A stretch of 37,906 bases of DNA, from assembly GCA_024275615.1 (NCBI GenBank), contig JAJRYU010000388.1:1-37906 (forward strand), written 5' to 3'. Below the pieces are notes generated by a model, which worked only from the letters and a program-made list of their open reading frames with translations, was not told the DNA's origin and did not search any database. The translations under genes and the position numbers were made by a program. The DNA is from Planctomycetota bacterium (GTDB lineage Bacteria > Planctomycetota > GCA-002687715 > DRQF01). This document shows positions 16,672 through 24,734 of the stretch, piece after piece; the first letter of the stretch is position 1, and every line of letters starts with the position of its first letter.

Positions 16672-18321
16672 ATGACATACCAAGAAATCCACGCGCCAAC
16701 GGGAAACACACTGAGCTGCAAGTCTTGGCTAACTGAGGCGCCCATGCGAATGCTCATGAACAATCTCGACCCCAACGTCGCCGAGGATCCAGAAAACCTC
16801 ATCGTCTACGGGGGTAGTGGCAAGGCAGCAAGAAACTGGAATTGCTACCATGCCATCATCAAGGAACTGCAGAGACTGGAAGCTGATGAAACTCTCTTGA
16901 TTCAATCAGGAAAACCAGTCGCTGTTTTTCGTACCCATGAGGATGCCCCGCGCGTTCTAATTGCCAATTCGCACTTGGTCCCGGCGTGGGCAACCTACGA
17001 GTATTTCCGCGAACTCGAAAAGAAGGACCTAATCGCTTACGGCCAAATGACCGCGGGCTCATGGATCTACATTGGTAGCCAAGGCATCATCCAAGGAACC
17101 TATGAGACTTTTGTTGCCGCTGGCCGCAAGCATTTTGGCGGCGACATTGCTGGCCGCTTGGTCGTGACAGGGGGACTCGGAGGCATGGGAGGCGCTCAGC
17201 CACTAGCAGCGACCATGGCCGGAACCACCTGTTTGGTAGCCGAGATTGATCCTCACCGCGTCCAACGCCGTCTGGAAACCAAGTACCTCGATGAAGCCTA
17301 CGAAGACCTTGACGACGCTATTGATCGCGCCGTCGCATACGCCAAAGACAAAAAGGCTTTGTCGGTTGGCTACACGGGCAACGTCATTGACCTCTTAGCG
17401 CGTTTGAAAGAGCGCAACATCGTCCCAGACATGCTCACCGATCAGACAAGCGCCCACGATCCACTCATGGGCTACTTCCCTGAGAATCTGAGCTTTGAGG
17501 ATGCTCTCGCTCTGAGGGCGGCCGACGAGAAGGCCTACATCGATTTGAGTCTCGCCGCCATGGGACGCCACGTCCAATTGATGCTTGATCTCATGGACGC
17601 CGGCGCCGTCACTTTCGACTATGGCAATAACTTACGTGGCCAGGCGAAGTCACAAGGTGTCAAGAATGCCTTTGATTTTCCGGGATTTGTCCCAGCCTAT
17701 GTCCGTCCTCTTTTCTGCGAAGGTCGCGGGCCGTTTAGGTGGGTGGCTCTTTCCGGAGATCCAGCCGACATTCACAAGACTGATGAACTCATCCTCAGAG
17801 AGTTCGCGGACAACGAAGATCTTTGCCGTTGGATCAAGATGGCCAACGAGAGAATCGAGTTTCAGGGCCTACCCAGTCGGATTTGTTGGTTAGGTTATGG
17901 TGAACGCGATCGTTTCGCATTGTTGCTGAACAAAATGGTGCGGGATGGGGAACTTTCTGCTCCTATCGTCATCGGCCGTGACCATCTCGATTGTGGCAGC
18001 GTTGCCAGCCCCAATCGTGAGACAGAAGGAATGAAGGATGGCAGTGATGCCATCGCCGATTGGCCACTTCTCAACGCCCTGCTCTCTACTGCCGGTGGTG
18101 CCACATGGGTGTCGCTCCATCATGGAGGTGGCGTCGGTATCGGCAATTCTATTCACGCCGGGCTTGTAATCGTCGCTGATGGTACCGAAGCCGCCGACCG
18201 TCGCATCAAGCGGGTTCTTACCAACGATCCCGGCCTTGGTGTCGTACGTCATGTCGATGCGGGGTATGACAAGGCCATTGATTTCGCAAAAGGCACCGAC
18301 CTCAACATTCCTATGGTGTAG
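16672..18321 (+). CDS. hutU: Urocanate hydratase
   Basis: It converts urocanate to imidazolonepropionate, step two of histidine degradation, using a tightly bound NAD as electrophile. The 549 residues match the family length (about 550-560). Visible motifs are 'YGGSGKAARNW' near the N-terminus, the NAD-binding 'GGLGGMGGAQPLA', 'MLTDQTSAHDP', the active-region cysteine Cys405 in 'RICWLGYGERDR', and 'VSLHHGGGVGIG' with 'TNDPGLGVVRH' at the C-terminus. It is closed by a strong terminator. hutI and hutG, needed for the later steps, are not next to it. Confidence 0.97.
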   Translation: MTYQEIHAPTGNTLSCKSWLTEAPMRMLMNNLDPNVAEDPENLIVYGGSGKAARNWNCYHAIIKELQRLEADETLLIQSGKPVAVFRTHEDAPRVLIANSHLVPAWATYEYFRELEKKDLIAYGQMTAGSWIYIGSQGIIQGTYETFVAAGRKHFGGDIAGRLVVTGGLGGMGGAQPLAATMAGTTCLVAEIDPHRVQRRLETKYLDEAYEDLDDAIDRAVAYAKDKKALSVGYTGNVIDLLARLKERNIVPDMLTDQTSAHDPLMGYFPENLSFEDALALRAADEKAYIDLSLAAMGRHVQLMLDLMDAGAVTFDYGNNLRGQAKSQGVKNAFDFPGFVPAYVRPLFCEGRGPFRWVALSGDPADIHKTDELILREFADNEDLCRWIKMANERIEFQGLPSRICWLGYGERDRFALLLNKMVRDGELSAPIVIGRDHLDCGSVASPNRETEGMKDGSDAIADWPLLNALLSTAGGATWVSLHHGGGVGIGNSIHAGLVIVADGTEAADRRIKRVLTNDPGLGVVRHVDAGYDKAIDFAKGTDLNIPMV

Positions 18322-18349
18322 CGCCTGGGTAAATATCACTGATTCCCCT

Positions 18350-18392
18350 GGACCAGTCGCTGATTCTAGTTCAGCAATCTGGTCCTTTTTCT
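18350..18392 (+). terminator. Intrinsic terminator of the hutHU operon
   Basis: GGACCAG (18350-18356) pairs perfectly with CTGGTCC (18379-18385). Inside, GCTGA and TCAGC form a second 5-bp stem. TTTTTCT follows at once. It begins 28 bases after the hutU stop. The rest of the gap to 18634 holds no recognised gene or signal apart from the ribosome site of the next gene. Confidence 0.88.
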
Positions 18393-18634
18393 ATGTTGTC
18401 GCCCCTGTCGCAGGAGCCACTCCAGCAGCAACGGGGCCCTCTACTGCTCCTGTGCCGCATTCTAAGACGTCGCAGAATCCGACAACAGATTCCCGAAGTA
18501 TACCGCCGATATATGAAAAAGTGAGCATCAAGCGCTCTGCATGACAATTCGTATCGCTTGGGTTGGAAGCGACTGGAATTGCAGCAGTGGTTGAAACGGG
18601 AATCGCTCGCCACCGCCGGAGGAGGGCAACATCA

Positions 18635-19909
18635 ATGATCAAGAGCAACAGCAATCAGGGGCAATCAAACAGGTCCTTTTTCAGAACAATCCTCCCCTAT
18701 TGCAACCTCTTGGTTGCCGCTGGCCTCACCTTCAGCCTCGCGGGTGTGACTCACCGCATTGGCAGCAGTGAGTTAGAAAATCAAACCTTGGAAGCTGAGC
18801 TATCATCGGCGCGCCGAGATTTGTCGATCATAAGAAACGAAAGCCGTGAGCAGTTCGGAAAACTCTCGCATCAAGGAGAGTTGACGGCAGACGAATACCG
18901 ATCCCGTGTTGAGTCCTACTCAGACGTGCTGGACTCGATGGAGTCCCGTCTTGAACGCATGGAATCATCCAGTCAGTCAACAACCAGTCGCACTGACGAA
19001 ACCGTATCAGCGTTTCGTGGAGAATTGGCTGAACTTCGAGCTCGACTACGAGATCAAGCAAAACCGAAGAAAAGCACAGCGCAGGTTTTTCGAGAATTCG
19101 AAAAAGATCACCGCGATGGTGTTGTCCTGATCTACACAGAGTTTGACTATCGCCGTACCGGCGGCACGAAAAAGGCGATCAAGACAGTCACTGGCTGGGG
19201 AAGCGGATTTTTCCTCACTAAGAACGGCTATATCGCAACCAATAAGCATGTCGTGCAACCGTGGAAGTTCGATGCGGACTTGGCGGCCATGTCGGCTCTC
19301 GGCGAGATTGAAATCCTCAAGGACACTCTTCGCATTGCTTGCTGGCAATCCGGTTGCAAAGCGTTCGACAAAAATGGTGATCCACTGACATCCGTTGGTT
19401 TCAACACCTGGAAACTCAAGAACCTGAGAATCGCACTTCAGGCCAAAGACAGCATGCGTGAAAGGGAGATGGACTTCGGCGGCTTCGGGCCGACACTGAA
19501 AATCCATGCTCTTGACAACAACGACGTCGTTGTACTGCAGGCGGAAGGCAATGATTTCCATCCTCTTCCTCTCAAGATTGGACCAGGCTGCGGCATCCAA
19601 AAACTCGACTCCGTCATGGCACTTGGTTTTCCTCGGGGACAAAACGGACTGGAAGCTGGATTGGTAGAGAGCTCACCTTCCATCGGTACCGTGCGCAAAG
19701 TGGAAAATACCATTCACGTCACAGCGTCGATCATTCCTGGCAACAGCGGCGGCCCCTTGATCGGTCCTGATGGCCGGGTCGTGGGCATGGTTACACGGGT
19801 CTACTCGGAAACTCTCGGCATTTGCCTCAAACTCGACCACGTCTTGAAACTTGTCAAGAAACTTGAAGCAGCGGAAAAAACAGCGGCCATCGCTTCCGCC
19901 AAGCAATAG
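18635..19909 (+). CDS. Membrane-anchored trypsin-like (S1C) serine protease
   Basis: ATG 18635 is chosen because GGAGGAGGG ends 8 bases before it; the open frame continues back to TTG 18563 without family-like sequence. The 424-residue protein has one membrane segment (about 19-38), a long charged coiled-coil-like region (about 45-145) and a trypsin-like domain. The triad is visible: His205 ('ATNKHVV'), Asp297 ('NNDVVVL') and Ser371 ('PGNSGGPL'). 'GSGFFLTKNGYI' is typical of HtrA-type proteases. No PDZ domain follows, unlike DegP/DegS, so the coiled coil may take over assembly or sensing. It should face the periplasm. It follows the hut terminator and appears monocistronic. Confidence 0.85.
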   Translation: MIKSNSNQGQSNRSFFRTILPYCNLLVAAGLTFSLAGVTHRIGSSELENQTLEAELSSARRDLSIIRNESREQFGKLSHQGELTADEYRSRVESYSDVLDSMESRLERMESSSQSTTSRTDETVSAFRGELAELRARLRDQAKPKKSTAQVFREFEKDHRDGVVLIYTEFDYRRTGGTKKAIKTVTGWGSGFFLTKNGYIATNKHVVQPWKFDADLAAMSALGEIEILKDTLRIACWQSGCKAFDKNGDPLTSVGFNTWKLKNLRIALQAKDSMREREMDFGGFGPTLKIHALDNNDVVVLQAEGNDFHPLPLKIGPGCGIQKLDSVMALGFPRGQNGLEAGLVESSPSIGTVRKVENTIHVTASIIPGNSGGPLIGPDGRVVGMVTRVYSETLGICLKLDHVLKLVKKLEAAEKTAAIASAKQ

Positions 19910-20003
19910 CGAATCAGCCCCTTCGCGAGGATCGCTGGTGTCCCTGCCACCTGATCAGCTCTTGTTTCTTTTCGAACCCATGAATCCCCCCCCGCAATTC
20001 GTT

Positions 20004-20438
20004 TCACTCAGACCTATCTGATCCATCGGCATGCAGTCGCATGAAGGTGACTGGCCTCAATTCAGAAGTGAAACCCCAACGCTCATAGTACGGGACCATG
20101 TTCTCAAGACAGTAAAGCTCAAAGTGCCCCACTTTCTTGAAGTCATCATGTTTGAGAATTCTTTCCATCAGTTCCTTGCCGAGTCCAGAATCACGGTGGA
20201 GAGGATGAACCACTACGTCCATGATCAATGCCTTAAACACCCAGTCACTTAGTACGCGAGCGAAGGCAATGAGTTCCTCACTTCCATCTTCGATCAAAGC
20301 AAAAATGAAGTCGGTGTGCTTAAGCATCTCCTCTACATCGCCAAGATCTCGCGTGTTAGTCCACCATTCATTCTGGAAGAGCTGGTGGAGCTTTCGAATC
20401 TGCTTGGGTGACAGTTGGTCGACGCTGTGATGCGACAT
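20004..20438 (-). CDS. GNAT-family N-acetyltransferase
   Basis: A 144-residue protein from ATG 20438, which has GGAG 6 bases upstream; the open frame reaches GTG 20477 but would overlap the upstream stop. The acetyl-CoA-binding motif A is seen as 'MDVVVHPLHRDSGLGKELM' (R-x-x-G-x-G variant R-D-S-G-L-G), followed by 'LYCLENMVPYYERWGF', the usual motif B ending. 'FIFALIEDG' and 'FARVLSDW' fit the central sheet. It resembles small GNATs of unknown substrate. It lies 28 bases after the SpoU methyltransferase on the same strand and is probably co-transcribed. Confidence 0.85.
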   Translation of the reverse strand: MSHHSVDQLSPKQIRKLHQLFQNEWWTNTRDLGDVEEMLKHTDFIFALIEDGSEELIAFARVLSDWVFKALIMDVVVHPLHRDSGLGKELMERILKHDDFKKVGHFELYCLENMVPYYERWGFTSELRPVTFMRLHADGSDRSE

Positions 20439-20466
20439 GATTTCTCCAGGCAAGAGCGTTTTTCTC

Positions 20467-21228
20467 TTATCGGACACTCAGACCCAAGGTGTAAGACAAG
20501 ATGGCAGCGGCAGCTGTAACATTGAGCGACTCCGTCTTCCTGTCCATCGGTATCGTGACATCGATGAGGGTAAGCCCCTCTGAACCATCTCGAGGTCCAT
20601 GAGCTTCGTTGCCCAACCACAACCCACGTCGCTGGGGAACATCTAATTGAGCCGCTTGCACCCCACCTCTCGCAACCGCCCGAAAAAATGTTGGCCAGGC
20701 ATGGGCGGGATCGAGAAACCCTTGAGCGACCTGAAGCCGTAGAAGAGCACCCGCCGAGGCTCGCAAGGACTTGGGAGAATAGGGATCGGCGCAGTCCGGG
20801 CTGAGAACTAGAAGATCGCAACCAAAGGCGGCGATGCTTCTAGCGATTGTTCCCAAATTTCCAGGATTGGCGATGTGATCGAGATAGACAACAAATCGAC
20901 TTTTCTCAACTTCGCAATCGTCGCACACCAGGTCAATCAACCGAGGCGCGTTCGCGACGGCGACAACGCCAAAGGAGGACTTCACGTCGCAGAGCTTGTG
21001 AAAATACTCATGAGAGCAAGGGGTCACAGGGATCTCGTTACCCGCGAGCTTTCCTATCTGAGCCCCTTCGACGCCTTCACAAAGGATCAGTTCCTCCACC
21101 AAACCCAAGTTCACCCCCTCGGTGACGAGGGGTTTGGAATCCAAGAGAATCTTGCCTTCTAAGCGCCGACCCTTGGTGGTTAGCAGTTTCGCCAAGCGCT
21201 TGGCTCTATCTTTGCCCAAAGGCTCCAT
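20467..21228 (-). CDS. SpoU/TrmH-family RNA 2'-O-methyltransferase
   Basis: A 253-residue SPOUT-class enzyme that methylates ribose 2'-OH in rRNA or tRNA. The three family motifs are present: motif 1 'NPGNLGTIARS' (121-131, with the catalytic Asn and Arg), motif 2 'LWLGNEAHG' (Glu208), and motif 3 'IPMDRKTESLNVTAAAAI' (Ser234, Asn236) forming the knotted SAM site. The first ~100 residues fit the L30e-like RNA-binding domain of the TsnR/RlmB-type group. ATG 21228 has GGAG 7 bases upstream. The exact target nucleotide cannot be inferred. Confidence 0.9.
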   Translation of the reverse strand: MEPLGKDRAKRLAKLLTTKGRRLEGKILLDSKPLVTEGVNLGLVEELILCEGVEGAQIGKLAGNEIPVTPCSHEYFHKLCDVKSSFGVVAVANAPRLIDLVCDDCEVEKSRFVVYLDHIANPGNLGTIARSIAAFGCDLLVLSPDCADPYSPKSLRASAGALLRLQVAQGFLDPAHAWPTFFRAVARGGVQAAQLDVPQRRGLWLGNEAHGPRDGSEGLTLIDVTIPMDRKTESLNVTAAAAILSYTLGLSVR

Positions 21229-21317
21229 GTTCTATCTCCGGAGTAGTCGCGAGGTACAATCTACTCGCTCGGATGCGTCCGGAGAAGGTTTCAAGGCCAA
21301 GAGAAAGCGGCTCGGCC

Positions 21318-21977
21318 TCAAGTAAGACACGCCCGCAAGCGATTTTCCACCGCAGCCCAGTTGATGTGATCAGTAAAGGCGTCGACATAATCTCCTTTGC
21401 GATTCTGGAAATCGAGGTAGTACGCGTGCTCGTACATGTCAACAACAACCAGAGGCACACCAGAACACGCGAGCCCGTCGTCATGGGAATCAGTAGCAAC
21501 ATTGTAGAGTTTCCCGTTCACAGGGTGCCAGGCCAACATGGCCCAACCACGGCAAGACTTGGCTGCCGATCGAAAGTCCTCTAACCAGCGATCGGTGGTG
21601 CCAAAGCGTTTCTTGATCAGCGCCCCCATTGTCTTCTCAACACTCTGTTTCTTGGCGGTCATGTTTTCGAAATAGAGTTCGTGCAACAGGACACTATTGG
21701 CCTTGGCGATACGCTGGCGTTGGTTGCCGAAGAGCCCCTGGTCCAACTTCACAAACCCTCTCAGTGCCCCGCCGTAGTGTGACTCATGGTGCCAACGCAG
21801 CTGCTCTTTACTTAAGAACTTGCCAAGTTCCTCGTAAGGAAGAGGCACGGGTTTGCCGGTTTTCAATCCAGACGAGACTGATTCCGTCGCCCGTCTGCCA
21901 GTCAAGCATAACGGCAACCCAACTCCCGCTCCGGTTACGGCTGCATAGCCCATGAACTTTCGGCGTGAGACTTTCAT
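21318..21977 (-). CDS. Tat-exported Fe/Mn superoxide dismutase homologue with altered active site
   Basis: A 219-residue protein from ATG 21977, with AAGGAG 8 bases upstream. The N-terminus has a twin-arginine signal (S-R-R-K-F-M) and a hydrophobic core, so it should be exported folded. The four metal ligands are present: His63, His99 ('LLHELYFEN'), Asp180 and His184 ('DMYEHAYYLDF'). Second-shell positions differ from the classic enzyme. The gateway Tyr (Tyr34 in E. coli) aligns with Ala71, the following-helix HH is H-Y, and the usual Gln is His165, as in some archaeal and mycobacterial enzymes. It is either an unusual periplasmic dismutase or a relative with lower or different activity. Confidence 0.85.
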   Translation of the reverse strand: MKVSRRKFMGYAAVTGAGVGLPLCLTGRRATESVSSGLKTGKPVPLPYEELGKFLSKEQLRWHHESHYGGALRGFVKLDQGLFGNQRQRIAKANSVLLHELYFENMTAKKQSVEKTMGALIKKRFGTTDRWLEDFRSAAKSCRGWAMLAWHPVNGKLYNVATDSHDDGLACSGVPLVVVDMYEHAYYLDFQNRKGDYVDAFTDHINWAAVENRLRACLT

Positions 21978-22072
21978 GACTTTTCTCCTTCAATTTTGGC
22001 AAGAACATTGTCGGCGGGCCGAGCCAAACTCAGATTTTCCGTTGGTGTGGAATTGTCGAGTCAGCCGGACTT

Positions 22073-22630
22073 CTACTTCAGTCGGCAAAGGTAGATTTTG
22101 CGATCTTTGCCGGTGAGATTCAGCTTGAATATGCTGTCACCGATTTTCCCCAAGCTCTTGTGGGCACCGTAGAGAATAGCCTGGGGGGTGCCATTTCTGG
22201 ACTTTGAGACTTTCGAAATGATGGCAGAGTGGCCAAACCATGTGCCGTCTTTTTTCTTCATCCAATACTGAATGAAGTCGCCTGCTTGCGCTTTCTTCGG
22301 CTCAACAACTTTGCCCAGTTTGAGAATGTCCACAACGGCTCGCTGGATACCCTTCGTCTTGGCGTCGTTCTTCTCAACCGACTTAGAGAGATCTTTGAAC
22401 TTGTAATTGATGAGAACAGCCAATCGGACGTCCTTCTTGAGTGTCCGCTTGGTTTCTTTCTCCAGCACGGCGAGAACAAACTGAACGCAATCAACTTGCT
22501 TTTTCGACGCTGAAGAACCATAGGTCCAACCGTCGAATTTCGTAGCAGCCAACTTCTTGGCTGTGTCCAAGGGAGTCTTTGCAACTCCGGCTATTGCGAT
22601 CAGGACAAGAGAAACAGCAAGTGTCTTCAT
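22073..22630 (-). CDS. Secreted NlpC/P60-like protein
   Basis: ATG 22630 is chosen because GGAG lies 7 bases upstream; the frame opens further back at 22681. The 185-residue product has a signal peptide (about 1-18). 'QVDCVQFVL' (Cys48) and 'WFGHSAIISK' (His134), with 'QAGDFIQYW' between them, match the Cys-His layout and the P-G-D-like turn of NlpC/P60 and CHAP cysteine peptidases, which cut peptidoglycan peptides. The match is loose, so amidase activity is not certain. It seems monocistronic. Confidence 0.6.
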   Translation of the reverse strand: MKTLAVSLVLIAIAGVAKTPLDTAKKLAATKFDGWTYGSSASKKQVDCVQFVLAVLEKETKRTLKKDVRLAVLINYKFKDLSKSVEKNDAKTKGIQRAVVDILKLGKVVEPKKAQAGDFIQYWMKKKDGTWFGHSAIISKVSKSRNGTPQAILYGAHKSLGKIGDSIFKLNLTGKDRKIYLCRLK

Positions 22631-22782
22631 GAAAATCTCCAGCCCGACAACCACAATCGGCAGCGCTCGATCATAGCACAACTGAGACGTACAGAAGGTC
22701 GTCCAAGGGCTCAGTCTCTATCTGGTCAGTGACACGACTCGTGGCTGCCAACGCCACCATGACCATAATCATCGAGAACAGT

Positions 22783-24585
22783 TTACTCCGCCTTGTAGAC
22801 CACCATATTCGTGGGCACATAGACCCCCGGTGCCTCTTCAACAACTCCTTGGAAGGTGAGTGTCAAAGGAAAGAGGATTGCCGGGAAGGGAATCGAAACC
22901 CAAGGTGTTGGAGTGGAAACGACAAATTGGGGACAGAAACTCCCCAAATTATTGGTCAAGGTAAAGAGGCTGGGCAAGAAGGGAAACAAGGGACAAGGAG
23001 CGAACGTCATCTCGCCAATGCCCAATGGCACGGTGGTGATCGATTGCTCGGTCGCCTCTCCGAATAGGCCAAAAATCGCGAAGCCGGCCGGTGAAGCAAG
23101 ATTCGGTGGCTGCAACATCGACACGGTAGAAGAAGTTCCCAAAGGAACCGTGACCGTGCGAAAGGCGTCTCCAGAGGAACCATTCACTTGAAGCACGTCA
23201 AGAGGGCCGTTGCTATTTGCCCCGACCTGTCCCCAGGATGATGGGTGATAGCTTATGTGCTGGCCCTCGTAGCAGCCTAGGTCGACCTCGCTGTATCGTA
23301 CCCGCGGTACTCCATCGAGTTCATTTGTTGTGGCAAAATTGGGGGATGGCGGGATTAGGTTCACCGACGTTCCACCATCAACTCCAACCGTTCCAGGCTT
23401 CAAACGGTAGTTTCCGTTTACAGCGTCGATAAATTCTGGTTTCACGAGAGTGGCTGAATTGGCGATCGTCTCTACAATGGAGTTCGTTAGGACCGTGGTC
23501 GCTCCATTGGCCAGGAATACACCATCAACCGCATTACCAAACGCATCAACATTATTCACGAAAATACTGTTCTCGATTTGCAAGGCCGAGGCCAGTCCTG
23601 CCTGTCCGCTGAAGGTCACAACACCAAAGGGAGAAACATCCATTTGGTTGTCGACAAAGGTGCAATTTCGGATGGTGCGCGAACTACCGCCACCAAAACC
23701 GAGAACAAGAGCCCCTCCGAAATTCTGGGCAAAGAGACAATTCTCGATCACAGTTGGAAAGACACCACCAACCCAAAGAGCAGAAGCTGTGGGCAAAAGG
23801 CAAGTGCCGCTGACAAATGAACAATTCCTCACCCTCATGTCTATGGGTATGCCATTGGCGTTAGAACCGTTGAGATAGATGCCCGAGTAGGCTAGGACAG
23901 AGTTGTTCAAGAAATCAGTGCGGGCAAAGTCGCCACTGCAATTGTTCAAGCCAACTACGGCAAAAGCTGCGGGTACATTGTGATTCTCGATGAGACTCTT
24001 GCGAACGATAATTTTCGTGTAGCCGTCGGCTCCGTGAATGGCGGCTCCTAGGGGCAAGGGATCTGTGGCATTGTTGTTGTGAATGTGGCAATTCCAGAAA
24101 AACACATTGCCACCGTAGCGAACATAGGCGCCCCCGCCGTCGGTGGCGGTGTTCAAAGTAATCTCGCAACTATTAAACCTTGGAGAAATGAGCGGACCGA
24201 ATTGGCCGAGGCTGTTATTGATGTAGATCGCGCCGCCAAACTTGCTCACGCCAGGCCCTTCTCCAATCCCATTGGTCAAAGTGAATCCTTCGATCACCAT
24301 AGCGTTGGTCACTGGGCCTTGTAGAAATTTGATACACGAGGCGGTTTGATTGCCATCAATAATGCTCAAGCCCGATCCCGCACCCAGGAGAAGGAAATTC
24401 TTCGCAGGAAAAACGAGGTTCTCAAGATAGGTTCCGGCAGCCACCAGCACTGTGTCGCCCGCTGCGGCCCCGTTGATGGCGGATTGAATCGTCGAGTAGG
24501 ACGCACTGGGGACGTTCAAAGTTGCTTGAGACAGAAGCGGCAAGGCAAGAGCAAAAACAAAGCACAAGACAGCGATCATTCTCAT
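22783..24585 (-). CDS. Secreted right-handed beta-helix protein
   Basis: ATG 24585 is chosen because GGAGAG lies about 8 bases upstream; the frame opens at 24690. The 601-residue protein has a signal peptide (about 1-20) and then a DUF1565-like opening, 'YSTIQSAINGAAAGDTVLVAAGTY', found at the start of parallel beta-helix proteins. Many short 'I.NC.F..N' rungs follow ('IENCLFAQN', 'IRNCTFVDN', 'IENSIFVNN'). The C-terminal ~150 residues form a separate beta domain ('VNGSSGDAFRTVTV', 'STPTPWVSIPFP', 'LTLTFQGVV') of a kind recurrent in planctomycete exported proteins. Probably surface-bound or secreted; function unknown. Confidence 0.8.
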   Translation of the reverse strand: MRMIAVLCFVFALALPLLSQATLNVPSASYSTIQSAINGAAAGDTVLVAAGTYLENLVFPAKNFLLLGAGSGLSIIDGNQTASCIKFLQGPVTNAMVIEGFTLTNGIGEGPGVSKFGGAIYINNSLGQFGPLISPRFNSCEITLNTATDGGGAYVRYGGNVFFWNCHIHNNNATDPLPLGAAIHGADGYTKIIVRKSLIENHNVPAAFAVVGLNNCSGDFARTDFLNNSVLAYSGIYLNGSNANGIPIDMRVRNCSFVSGTCLLPTASALWVGGVFPTVIENCLFAQNFGGALVLGFGGGSSRTIRNCTFVDNQMDVSPFGVVTFSGQAGLASALQIENSIFVNNVDAFGNAVDGVFLANGATTVLTNSIVETIANSATLVKPEFIDAVNGNYRLKPGTVGVDGGTSVNLIPPSPNFATTNELDGVPRVRYSEVDLGCYEGQHISYHPSSWGQVGANSNGPLDVLQVNGSSGDAFRTVTVPLGTSSTVSMLQPPNLASPAGFAIFGLFGEATEQSITTVPLGIGEMTFAPCPLFPFLPSLFTLTNNLGSFCPQFVVSTPTPWVSIPFPAILFPLTLTFQGVVEEAPGVYVPTNMVVYKAE

Positions 24586-24719
24586 GAAATCTCTCCAGCA
24601 CTCGGAGTCTTCACATAGTTGGCCTGTGCCACTGATTGTAGCGGCAATGAAACAGAGAGTATCAGGCCGCAACGGCACCGCAAAGTACATAGTGCATTGT
24701 TCAGTAAGAAACTATGAAA

Positions 24720-24734
24720 CGCCGTGTCACGGCG
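24720..24734 (-). terminator. Possible terminator hairpin at the stop codon of the next gene
   Basis: CGCCGTG, one base, CACGGCG is a 7-bp palindrome covering the stop codon at 24727-24729. Read on the minus strand it is followed by TTTC. The U tract is short, so only part of the transcripts may stop here. Confidence 0.35.

Noticed and set aside
19986..19993. Run of eight C between the protease and acetyltransferase genes as a phase-variation tract
   Set aside because: It lies between convergent genes and touches neither a coding region nor an evident promoter.
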